NCBI GenBank assembly: GCA_932521025.1
Contig: OW051470.1
Location: 7,736,501 to 7,800,500 of the forward strand
Source of the DNA: Oscheius onirici
Taxonomy: Eukaryota; Nematoda; Chromadorea; Rhabditida; Rhabditidae
Length of the DNA: 64,000 nucleotides
Direction of reading: 5' to 3'
The position numbers and the translations under genes are program-made. This document shows, in pieces, positions 1 to 10,405 of the stretch. The notes under the pieces were generated by a model. It made no database searches. It had not been told where the DNA came from and saw nothing but the letters and a program-made list of their open reading frames with translations. Each line of letters starts with the position of its first letter. Positions within the stretch are counted from its first letter, which is position 1.

Positions 1-441
1 GAACTCTGGAGCCTTCGAATCGATGAGCTGAGGAAACTAGCAGCAGGGCAGCGACGACAGGAAAGAGCAATGCTGGGCTTCACTCTTCTCGACCGTAGGA
101 GGAATGAGGACGTGAGGAGGATGACTGCTCTAACAGACATCCTAGACCTGGCTTGGAGAAGGAAACTCAACTGGGCGGAACGACTGGCAGAAATGGATGG
201 TACGAGATGGTCGAAAGCGACGACGGAATTGGCTCCTCTGGATCAGCGGAGAGTCGTCGGAAGGCCATACATGAGATGGGAGGACGATCTGAAGAAGGCC
301 TCCGAGAGGATGGGGAGAATCTCGATGACGTGGATGCGACAGGCAAGGGAGGACGGCGAAGAGTGGATTCGAGCCATGGGAGCGGCAAGGGACCCCATCT
401 AGGAACCCCCTTGATACCGTCAATAAAAATGTAAATGTAAA
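1..441 (+). mobile_element. 3' end of a non-LTR (RTE/CR1-like) retrotransposon
   Basis: An open frame runs from base 1 to the stop at 400-402. It reads like the extreme C-terminus of a non-LTR reverse transcriptase ORF: an 'RAMLGFTLLDRRRNEDVRR' block, then a 'DILDLAWRRKLNWAERLAEMD' type stretch, 'RRVVGRPYMRWEDD' and 'WMRQAREDGEEW'. This order (ERxMLG..DR.RNEE.RR..T, W.GH.AR..D.RW, GRP..RW.DD, W...A.DR..W) is typical of the tail of RTE/CR1-type pol proteins. About 20 bases after the stop there is a short run built from aaatgta units, as expected at the 3' end of such elements. The 5' part lies outside the window, so whether the copy is full length cannot be said. The family assignment is from memory of the motif pattern. 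Confidence 0.75.
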
Positions 442-1056
442 TAGCAAGAAACTGACTGTCGACGGATCTCGGACGTCGGGACTCCATTGACGCTCGAGGG
501 AAGAGTAAGGCAATTGATTTCTGCTCGGAATTCTACCCTTATACTCTTTCTGAAAACATTTATCCTCAAACTATTGCAGAAACTATAGCCTTTTTATCAA
601 AACCAGTTAGCTTTCCGAACTTGAACAATCCGAAAACAAAATCATTATTAAAAGCTTGCCAATTATCTCTACTACTAAAGCACAGTGGTGTCTGTGGTAG
701 ACTGTGTGTGGCGATGTCCGTGGCCACGAACCAGTCAGACAAGTTAGCTTTTCTTAGGATTAGATAGTTAGTTTTGAACTTAGTGAGAACGAGAAATCTA
801 ATGCTTGGACAACATTCTTCGTACCTATGAGCGCCGCAGGCGCCAGGGCGGCGAAAGCCGTCGTAGACGGCTGGTGAAGTTACATTTACCATAGGCTTTC
901 GAAAACTTCCGGACAAGGTCTCGGAGCTTTTTCAGCGTATACCTTCTCGAATCTTCATTCATATAAAAACGGGTTTATTAAAATAGGGGAACAAATACAG
1001 ATGAGGTTGAGAGACAGGAAAAACGTAAACTTAGATCATAATGGACGAGAGAAGAG
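442..1056. other. Non-coding spacer with one copy of a dispersed repeat
   Basis: No convincing exon was found on either strand. The only recognisable item is the block around 846-873, which recurs in inverted orientation at about 42113-42140 (see findings). Confidence 0.5.
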
Positions 1057-3825
1057 TCACTGGCGTCGGCCGAGACGATTGACGGCGTCGAGAAGCTCAT
1101 CGACGTCTTCTCTGAAAGAAATTTTTACGATATGTCGTGAAAATTTCGAAATTCGGAGAAAAACTCACTTTAGGCGATTTCGGAGTGCTTCCGTCGATAC
1201 GGCTCTCATGAAGCGAGGCGGAGTGATCGAACGGGATCGTCGGTACGGCACAAAATCGTCTACTGGAAGTTCCGGCTGAAACCAGGTGATTTTAGTCGAG
1301 AATGAGCGGTTTCTGTCATCTGCGGCTACTCGAAGAGTCTACTTCTTTTGCCATTGTTTACCGAACATTTTCATTTTCTCACGAGCTTCCTTTTAAAACA
1401 GTGAAAAATTAGAAGAAACTTACCTCAATTATCCGATTTGTACGGAAAGATGACTGGGAGCTGCGAGAAGCCGTGACTCGGTCAGTTGTGCTGCTCGAGA
1501 TGACGGGAAGGAAGGGCTGCACGTTGAGAGAAAGCTGCAATTTGAGGTTGAACGGTCTAAAGCAAGAACATTGAAGAAAACTGCTGTTTACCCGATTTAG
1601 CTGGTGTTGCAGTCTATTTTGAGCATTAGAAACCCGTTTCCCGGCACCGGAACAAAGAGGCTAAACAACAAGGCAACTGCTACAAGAGACGTGAATTGGA
1701 CCAAGACAGGAAAATCACGAAGTTATTTGGAATAAAATCGAAACGAAAAGCTCGCCGTAATAGTACTGGTTCCTGAAGCATTGCCAGCCGTGAGTGATAT
1801 CTCGAATTCGGACTCGTCAAAGCTCTGCAGCGGGCTGGCCAAGGTCACTACGCCGATGGGAGCTATCTAAAATTTAAAATTAACTTATTCTCGAATAAAA
1901 GGAACCTGTTGGCCGACTTTGTGAAGGATCTTGACCAAGACATTGCCGCGTTCCGAGCTGATTACGAACTTCCCCGTCCAATTCCACCTAACAGTCAAAT
2001 TTGATTAAAAAAAAGAGGAAGTTCTTACACAGGATTGCAGCTGGGTGGAGCAATTGTGGACATGATCTGTTCTTCTCTTCCAAGGACTTGAATGAAGACT
2101 GACGGGGCCGTCCAGCGGCCGTTTCTGTCCTGTACTTGGGGCAAATTTCTCGCGGAATGGACTGTCAGCTCGAGTTGAAGAGCTCCGGCGTGTCGTCTGG
2201 GCGAGGGAGGTCTTGGATTGAAGTCTTGTGGCACGAAGACGGAATCCGTGTCGCTATTAACGTCTTCTACGACCGGTCGGCTGGAAATTGTGTGAATTGA
2301 TCAAACTCTTCCACATAGCTATATCTAGGGTCGAGGACTTTATGTAGAAAAAAAATTTCTACATAAAGTCGGGGATGGACTTTATGTAGAAAGTTTTTCT
2401 ACATATAGTCGCCGCTTTTCGAAAATTCGAAAAACTATTCGATCTATTCGAAAAACATGTCAATAACCTCACCTCCTGACAGCCTGAATCCGATTTTCTA
2501 CGCGTAGAGGAAACGGATCACCGTACCTCTGACTCAGATGGTTTGTATAGTCTGAAAATCGTACTATTCCGTAGCAAAAAAAGATAGAAAACCTGTTATA
2601 GAATTCGCAGTCGACGGCCTGGATCTTGGGGCGAATTTCGGCACGTAGATGACCTCCGGATGACTATTCTCGTCCTGCGAATGTGAGCGACATCTTGACG
2701 CGCTTCTGGATCTTGTTCTCCGGGCTGGTTGCCTAAAATTGTTGCTTTAGAAAAAAAAGAAGGAAAACTGACTCTTCGTTGACCGTAAACGTCTCATCCA
2801 GCGTCGCGGCCCTTCTCAAATCGGCCAGAATTTCTGCCACGCGTACATTTCGACTTCCCAGCTCGATGGACAACTTTAAATGTGAGTTTGACAGGGAATT
2901 CACGAAAATCTACCGAAATCCGTCCAGCAAAATCGTTGCCGATCATTGTGCAGTCGCGGCTGATTCGAAAAGGAGGCGACAACAGCTCGGACAGATGAAT
3001 AGTGGCTCTGGCTAAGTGTTTCGTCGTTTTTCTCTGTTAAAGAGTTTTTTTATTAAATAAATAAGAAAATTACCTCAGTCGGCAGTTTTGGAGCGGCTAT
3101 GACGGCGGTGAGAGCGATCTGGATAGTAGACTGTTCCCATTTCTCGATGAGATCAGAGTCGAGCTCGATCGGGAAGACTTTCTTGTGCTTGAAGTTGATC
3201 TGATCCACTGGTCCGCCGAGGAAGGAGCCGTCTCCGCTAGCCAGGACTTCTCGATCGAGCTGGATGTTTCCTCGGGCCGGCTTCGGGACTTTGTAGCTGA
3301 GTTTGAATCTGAAATGTTGATGGAAATATAAGTCTTTTTTAAACCCAGGAATTCAGTATATCGGTTGATTACTGTGCAACGCGTAACGTGGCCCTATGAC
3401 ACGAGACGATACCGAAGAGCGCAATCTCAACTTTTTAGGCTAACCCATTTTAAAGAAGAAGGGAATAATGAACGGAACGTCTAGGACCGCTTATAGAACA
3501 CTTGGCAGCCTTTAGTAAGCATAGTTCGACTTCGAAACAGGGAGTTCGCGTTACAAGAATGAGACCGACCATTGAAAACGCCTCCAGAAAACCTTTCAAC
3601 TGGACTGATAAAAACGAACCCAGACAGTTCTCCCCTTGTCGAAAAGTCATCTATGAGCAGGCTGGGTCTGTCGAGTATCACATGATCAATTTTGACGATT
3701 AGAAAGTTGACGTAGCGCTTGATACTGGCGAGGCTCGTTTCATCTGAACGATGTTCGATGAATCTACAAAAAGTATGCAAACCTTCTGATTCTGTGCTGG
3801 ATAATCGAGTAATTCGGCGAGCCAT
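1057..3825 (-). CDS. C2-domain protein, multi-exon, not identified
   Basis: I assembled this from antisense exons. The start (ATG 3823-3825, MARRITRLSSTESE...) follows an AATTTAG acceptor, possibly a trans-splice site. A 41-nt intron follows, then an exon ending ...VFISPVER that joins in phase to the exon at about 3065-3313 (FKLSYKVPKPARGN...). The exons at about 2776-3010 are split by a 40-nt intron. Next come an Arg/Ser-rich linker (about 2600-2740), a clear C2-like segment (2025-2270: LQLELTVHSARNLPQVQD, then PSVFIQVLG, continuing NPVWNWTGKFVI at about 1895-1985) and a tail ending EDVDELLDAVNRLGRRQ with the stop at 1057-1059. There appear to be two C2-like beta-sandwich regions flanking a basic linker. 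One junction (about 3065 to 3010) does not keep frame with the simplest GT-AG pair, and the join near 1723 is ambiguous because an in-frame stop there could be an alternative end. No family name is supported; a ciliary or centrosomal C2 protein is one guess. Confidence 0.55.
2336..2410. repeat. Two tandem near-perfect hairpins
   Basis: 2336-2370 is a hairpin with arms gactttatgtagaaa / tttctacataaagtc. 2378-2410 repeats the same palindrome with one mismatch in the arms. The pair lies in an intron of the C2-domain gene, so it is probably a small foldback repeat rather than a regulatory structure. Confidence 0.7.
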
Positions 3826-4040
3826 GGGACTAAATTTGGCAGGTTTGGACGACGTGAACACAATACAACATAATTGGCGGGGTGAACGACCACAATACTG
3901 AATAATTACAGAGCTGTTTAGTCTTAAATTTATAGAGAAATCTCTTTTAACGAATGTACAGACAAACAGATATAAGGCACTCGAATAAATTACAATTTTG
4001 TGTGAAAGAAATTTGGCAGCGAGAATGGAGACAGGGGGAG

Positions 4041-4182
4041 TTAGGTGGAAAGAGACGAATCAGAATCGGCATCGGGCAGATCCTCGTCATTTTGAAGGGG
4101 GTCTTGTTGGGGTGGAAACTGCGAACAAGTCCACTCAAGAATGGACGGCGAGAAGGTGATTTCGGCAGCTACCGATTCTGTC
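4041..4182 (-). CDS. Orphan terminal exon with acidic C-terminus
   Basis: Antisense sequence after a TTTCCAG acceptor reads TESVAAEITFSPSILEW and ends in an acidic tail DEDLPDADSDSSLST with a stop at 4041-4043. The composition looks coding. It lies between the stop of the MFS transporter (4683) and the start of the C2 gene (3825). It could be an alternative last exon of the transporter or the end of a small separate gene, but I could not find a donor exon in matching phase. Low confidence. Confidence 0.3.
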
Positions 4183-4682
4183 TGGAAATTGTGGCTTTTG
4201 AAAGAAGAGAGCGTCTATTTTGGCCGTCATTTGCTGGAAGAAATACGGAAATAATGGAATCTTAAGCGTCACAACAGGAAAATATGAGCATTACGAGCGC
4301 CAAAGTGACCTACTTCTTCAAATAGAATCAGACCTGCATGGAAAGAAATTGCAATCTTACATCTTTTTGCTAGAAAATGCTTGAAGAAAGGCTTTTTGCA
4401 AGGAAAGAATATTGTTTGGACTGTAAAATAAATGAGAGATCTTTCTGAAACGTGGTTAGACAGAAAGAATGACATCAAAGCATCAGTTGTTTTAATTTTT
4501 TGGAGGAAGCCGCGCAGATTTTTGTACTACCAAACCAAGTCTTGAAGTAGAAATGAACAAAGTTGAAAGGCCTGTACCCCCCAGCTAATAGTTATGGCTC
4601 GTCTTGTTCCCTTTCCATTCAAACTGCATTATAAAAAAGGAAAACTCACGAGAATACGCTGTGCTCCATCCTCTGGACACCG

Positions 4683-7600
4683 TCAGCTGGCGGCATCAAT
4701 CGCCTCCTGCTGTTCTTCGCTGCTCTCCCGACGAACATTCGAAATTAGCGTCTGAACGTCGTCTTCTTCCTCCTCGAAATCTGCTGCTTCGACTGAATAA
4801 TTCATTTTTACGACAAGTTTGCGGTAAGAGCCCACTGTGTTGCGAGAGACGAGCCGCCCGGATATCGTTTACCATGTAGAACGAGGTCCAGAGATAGAAT
4901 CCGCCGCTGATTACAAGCAAAAATGGCGGTACAAGCAGGCTTTCCTGGAGCGCAAAGTAACGAGCGGCGTAGGACGAGTCATTCCCTGAATGTTGAGTTA
5001 AAGAAGGGCGGAAAATGGCGATTTTTACCTCGTATAGCGTCTGAAAGAATTCCGACAATATACGGAGATGCTGCGTCGCCAAAAAGATGAGATAGCAGGG
5101 TTTGAATGGCTGTGGCTGTTGCTCTTCTGTTGGCCACGATCACGCTCTAAAATCTTCTTTTTAGTTTCCCTTCTAGAAACTGCCATGTAATCTCTTCAAA
5201 ATTGTACAAACTTTGATTAAAAACCTCTACAGATCTCTACATTTTGCTATAAAAGCAACTCCAAACCCCTTGTAATAAATTGTTTTGTAGCCTGTTGTGT
5301 TTCTTACTTAGTGTGTTTTAGTGGTTTTGCTCTGGTACCAAACAACTGTTCTACTTGCTGTCTCGTCGGTTGGAACTGCTAAAAGAGGTCTTTCTGGCTC
5401 AAGAGGACAAGAGAAACGGTTGGAGCTACAGCAGGGACAGACGCCTATCCTCCACCCGATGTCCCTCGGCAACTCGTCTAGTCAATCCAGAATCGATGAT
5501 CTTCTAGTTCTACCTCACTCCAATGTCCAGAAGACTACCGAGGGAACTCCACTCGACTACCTGCTCAAGTTGCTGTTCTCCCTGCTGCCTCGTCGCTGTT
5601 GGGACTACCGAAGGATGTCTCCTTGACTGGAGAGGACAAGAGACACGATGGAAGCTACCAGAAGGGACATTAAGGGCAAGCTAGAAGTCCATTGTAATAA
5701 TTTTTTTTGTTGCTTATTGTGTTTCTTAACAGCCTCCTTTGATGAACCCTTTTTACTTTCTCTACCCTGCACTGTCAAGGAGAGACAGAGAGGTGGATCT
5801 CTTAGATCCCCTCTCCAGTTTACCACTCACCATCAAAATGTCCATGTTGATGGCCCAGTTGAGACACATTGCTGTCACGGCGAAAAAGAGCAGTGTCTGA
5901 ATATATGGGAAATAAAAAAAAGGGGGAAAATAGGATACCCAGGCAATGATGATATTGTGACGGGCGACCAGTAGACAAGTGTAGAGGAATGGCACGCCGA
6001 GAATGGAGCCGATGGCACAGACGTGAGCTTCGGCGCATGGATTGACTGGCAGACCCCATCGACCTTCTCTCCAGGCCTGAAAATGCTAGATTCTTAGCTT
6101 GAAAAGACAATGCTTGTGGAAAAAAAAACGTAAAATAGAGAAACAAGTTGTTTTTCGAGTTTAGGGCAGTTTTAGCCAGTTTTGACAAGATCCTTCTGAA
6201 AAAAATTTCGTGTTTCCAAATTCAATAACGGGAAGATTTGAGCTTGAAAATGTGTAACCCAGTCAGTTTTGTTGATAGTCATATCAGCTTCCAATTATGG
6301 TATCTGCTGGGCTTTCTTCTATATCTCTGCCTTTCCCAAGCAAAAAATGGGACTTACCGCCGAGATAACCGATCCCAGAACGACTCCTACAACTCCAGCC
6401 AGACAGGTAATGATGCCAAAGACGAGAGATACACTGAAATTATTGGTTTTCTTAAAAAATAGTACTTACTGAGCCATATCCGCTGCTGACGGTGGCAGTC
6501 CTTTCTGCATCGCGTAGGCGTAACCAACAAAGTTGGGTGTCCACCAGCTCAAAGCTCCTACGGCGAAGACGACGCACGTGAATCCCACACAGATTGTTCT
6601 GTAGGTTTTTCTACAGCGCGAGTTTTCAAGCCAAATCCATCAAAAACGTACACATTTTTGAGGTAGCAGAGATCCTGCCAGAGGGTGCTTGGCTCGAGTT
6701 CCGCGTGCTCAACCTGTCCGCGGGACGGTTCTTCCAGGAAGAAGAGCATGGCGGCCAGGCAAAAGACTCCGATCAGGGGTGTAAACCTGAAGGAAACGAG
6801 ACTTTACGCACTGGAATTTGGCTTGAATAATGCTTGTTTGTATATTTTTTCTTGAATGCTGTATGCGAAGATTTCTTTACGTTACTCTCAAAATACATAT
6901 CGAGAATCGTAATCTCTTTGAAAAGAAACGAAATGTTTTTTGTCTACGCTGTTCTAACAGTTTACTGGGTATGTTTTTTTTGGACGAAAGGCTATCATTT
7001 TATTTGTGTTTAGAAAAAATGAACAATACTAGCCTCACGCCACCTTGCCATGACTCAGTCCACAGAGCAAAATAAGAGCCTCCAACGTAGCCGAGACCGC
7101 TTCCCACCGGTACGGCAAAGTAGAAAATCATCAGAACTGTGCTTCTGGCTCTTCCCTTGAACAGATCCGCGATTATGGTCGGGGCTACGGTCGAATAGGA
7201 CGCCTCTCCTATTCCGACTAGACCTCGGAAAAAGAGAAAGAGGTAGAAATGCTAAAAATATGACTAAGAAACTAGGAAAAGACTTACATTTCGTCCAACG
7301 ATGGTGGATAAAAGAACGGCAATGATCCAGAAAAGCAGGCCTATACTCATGATCAGCTTTCGATTGAACCTGTCGCCTAGATAACCACAAACTGGGGCGA
7401 AAAGCATGTAGAAGACGATGAACATTGTCTGGGAACCTTTGGAAACAAGATAAACTGAAAAACCTGCATCAATCCGGCTTCCTGGTCGTTTATCGTGAAA
7501 TACTCCTGTAGTCTTGTGAGAACTCCGGCGATTGTGAAGCGATCCATGTAATTTAAGAGATTTACAGTGAGCAGAATGACTACGGCGATGTTTTTCTTCT

Positions 7601-7708
7601 TGAAACAGCCTTTAAATTGCTTTTCTGTCGAAAAATATGAAGCTAACCAGTCTGTTCTTCCGCCTGGGGCGCAGCTGATTCGACTCTGTCGTCCCCATCT
7701 GTCTCCAT
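4683..7708 (-). CDS. Spinster-type major facilitator transporter
   Basis: This is a multi-pass membrane transporter of the spinster (SPNS) branch of the MFS, a family that moves sphingosine-1-phosphate or lysophospholipids and acts in late endosomes/lysosomes in animals. The start [14 protein letters not shown] is acidic. A 38-nt intron follows, then [28 protein letters not shown], which carries the NYMDR signature of TM1. Later exons give [15 protein letters not shown] (the MFS loop 2-3 GxLxDRxxRK motif), [17 protein letters not shown] sequence near 7150-7220, [19 protein letters not shown] near 6000-6060, [10 protein letters not shown] near 5840, and [16 protein letters not shown] near 5050-5150. 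The last TM exon is followed by a cytoplasmic acidic tail ([16 protein letters not shown], stop 4683-4685). The intron at about 5157-5827 contains a dispersed repeat. The family is clear; the substrate cannot be read from sequence. Confidence 0.92.
5195..5730 (+). repeat. Dispersed repeat R1, copy 1 plus partial copy
   Basis: The segment at 5195-5335 (attaaaaacctct..., gctataaaagcaactc, then ttgtaataaattgttttgtag) matches 10785-10970 closely. A partial third copy of the same block is at about 5679-5729. Between them, 5390-5440 and 5622-5675 are diverged repeats of each other (gaggacaagaga...ggagctac). The whole lies in an intron of the MFS gene. It is probably a non-autonomous mobile element or compound repeat; no termini were recognised. 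Confidence 0.55.
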
Positions 7709-8301
7709 TCACTGAAAAAGAAAACTTTAGCAAGAGAATAATAAGAAAAGACCGAAAAATTACAGAAACAGAAAAAAAACAAGAGGCACTCCAAGCCATT
7801 TCCCTTCATTTTTGAGTGGACGCATCTTTGGCGCCACTTTGAAAGCAAGGGATTTCCAAATTTTTCTTGCCTTCATCTCTCCTCTAATTTTTTCTTCTTA
7901 TTTCGTAACAAAATATTTCCGAAAAAGTATCGAAAACACAGGAGAATGACAAGGAGTGTTTTATGGGGAAAATAGACCTAAAAAGGAGTAGGAATGCCCA
8001 TGGTATTCATAACTTTCAGTAGTTTTGCTTGTGACTGTTTTGCAGCTATTGTTATGAATTGTTTAGAAGAAAATGCCTCTTCTATTACTGTGTGTAAAAG
8101 CTATTTAAACAGCAGAGGACGAAAAAAGAGGAGGAGGGCGACAGAGTATGCTGCTCCAGTAACGTTACGTTTTCCGCTGCTCCAAGATATGTTTTTTTAA
8201 CGACTTTTCTGGCTTTTTGTATTCCATCTCCTTGGATAACAAAATTCCTTTCTTTTCCTTCTCTTCTTTCCTTCTCAAAAATCTGACAAATTTCAGGCAG
8301 A
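7709..8301. promoter_or_regulatory. Divergent intergenic region between MFS gene and DPH1
   Basis: These 593 bases separate two start codons that point away from each other, so the region must carry the promoters of both genes unless trans-splicing hides more distant starts. A TTTCAGGCAGA acceptor-like sequence lies just before the DPH1 ATG. No specific operator was recognised. Confidence 0.4.
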
Positions 8302-10307
8302 ATGACCGTCAAAGCCTCGGCAATCGCTGCCCAACTGGAAGAAATAGCCTCGGACGTGAAATTACAAATGGATCTAGAAATTGTAGGACTTTCTTAGCTA
8401 TTTCTGAACCAAAAGTAAGCCTTGCAGCTCCCATCAAATTACTCCTTCGAGGTCCCGAAGACGATTTGGAAGATCAGGACGACAAACAGCAAATATGGTC
8501 CGTTTTTCATGCTCAAAAGAGAAAAAAGTTCAAATTTTAGTGGCCTTACAGTTCCCAGAAGGCCTTTTGATGTACGCCTGTGTCATTGCCGACATTCTGG
8601 AAAAGCATACTAATTGTGATACGGTAATTATGGGCGATGTGACCTACGGAGCCTGTTGTGTCGATGATTACACAGCTAAATCAATGGGTTTGTCTTTTTT
8701 TCTGCTCATCGGCTCATACAACGTATAGGCTGTGATCTGATGGTTCACTACGGACATAGCTGTCTGGTTCCGATCCAGAACACAGACGGGATTAATATGC
8801 TCTACGTTTTCGTCAATATCGATATAAATTTAAGCCATTTCGAGGACTGTCTGTTGCAGAACTTCAAGCCCGACCAGAAAATTGCCCTTGTCAGCACGAT
8901 TCAGTTTATTCGATCACTGCAGGTTCGACTTTTCCTCCTCATTCAGCGTCTGAAACCGTGTGAAATGCTCAACGGCGTAGTGCAGAGCTGCTCTGAAATG
9001 GCAATAAAACGGTAGATAATGTCTCACAGTCTGAGCCTTTTGATACATAGCCAGGCGATTGGTTAAGCTGCATAGCTGACCAAATACCAGTGTCTTGCTC
9101 CGAGATACGTGAGGTTCGACAAGGCGTTAGCAACGGCGAAAAGCCGCTATCTGGCTAGCAGGAATTGCATAAAATACCGATATTTGTAAAAAAAAAAAAA
9201 AGACTCAAAATGCCAATTTTCACCGGATTTCGACGTCTAGCCTTCAATTTTCAGACTGTCAAACAGGTGATGAGCGGCAAAGGATTCCAGCTGCTTCTTC
9301 CCCAATGTAAGCCCCTGAGTCCGGGAGAGGTTCTCGGCTGCACGTCGCCACGTCTTCCTCTCGATACAGACGCTCTAATGTTCGTTTTCTAGCTAGTTTT
9401 TCCTTAAAAGCTGATTTAGATACCTCGGAGATGGTAGATTTCATCTGGAATCGGCTATGATCCACAATCCTAAGATTCCAGCCTACCAATACGATCCCTA
9501 TTCTCGAAAACTGACCCGAGAGCACTATGACTTCAACTTGATGAAAAACAACAGAATGAGTGGGTTTCCCCCTCGTTTTTTTTAGCTAGATCCCCAATTT
9601 AGAAGCAGTAGAAATAGCCAAAAGTTGTTCAAACTTTGGAATCATTCATGGGACGCTCGGCCGACAGGGAAACATCAAAATTGTCGAGGTACCAACCTTT
9701 TTTCCCTTTAGCGCAGTTATGGTTTTAGGAGCTAGAAAGCAAGCTGGCAAAGCATGAAAAACGATTCACGCGGGTCCTTTTATCGGAGATTTTCCCCGAA
9801 AAGTTGGCTTGTTTTCCGGAGATTGAGTGGTAAGTATTTCAAGGTTTTTAGTCGGAGCAAGTTACTGCATTTCGCTTCAGTCTTGAAGTTTTAGACCGGT
9901 TACTGTAAATAGATCCTTGCTCTTATCCTAAATTTAGGATACACCGATCTCTGCCGATCCGCGCATGCATACTTGACAGAATAAACTCCTGACCTTTTTG
10001 GCTAATTACAATAAAAACCGTTTTCAGCTGGGTCCAAGTAGCCTGTCCACGTCTTTCCATCGACTGGGGCCTCTACTTCCCGAAGCCCTTGTTATCGCCG
10101 TACGAGCTGGCTGTGGCTCTCGATGAGGTACCTTTCTCGCCAATTCTAAGTCAAAAACGTGCTCAGATCGCCGCTCCAGACGACTTTTACCCGATGGACT
10201 TTTATTCGAACGATTCCACCGGCCCCTGGACGAACAATCACGAGAAACATCGACCGGAGAGGCGGACAAGAAGACCGCATGTTTTAGTCGCCTCGGATGG
10301 GAAGTAA
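8302..10307 (+). CDS. dph-1: Diphthamide synthase subunit DPH1
   Basis: DPH1 pairs with DPH2 and transfers the 3-amino-3-carboxypropyl group from S-adenosylmethionine to a histidine of elongation factor 2, the first step of diphthamide synthesis in the cytosol. Splicing about ten exons gives roughly 394 residues, close to family size. Hallmarks in order: [45 protein letters not shown] (first cluster cysteine); [31 protein letters not shown] (second); [51 protein letters not shown] (third); YPMDFY...GPWTNNH. All three [4Fe-4S] cysteine positions are present. Introns are tiny: 8383-8427 (45 nt), 8498-8540 (43 nt) and 10128-10166 (39 nt). One intron of about 330 nt lies near 8923-9253. The stop at 10305-10307 directly follows a VASDGK end. 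It converges on the CH-domain gene with 98 bp between stop codons. Confidence 0.95.
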
Positions 10308-10405
10308 TAGATCTTTTTCTTGCTATTTTTGTTAATTTTTTTTGTTAAATGTTTACTCATAGAATATGTTATGGAACGTGGAGAGTACGCGGAAAAGAGT
10401 TTGAC

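Noticed and set aside
1001..1279. 92-residue plus-strand open frame
   Set aside because: The minus strand here carries the in-phase 3' exons of the C2-domain gene; the plus frame is its shadow.
3719..3901. LDTGEA as a retroviral-type aspartic protease motif
   Set aside because: Isolated motif without flanking gag/pol sequence; the opposite strand is a coding exon of the C2 gene.
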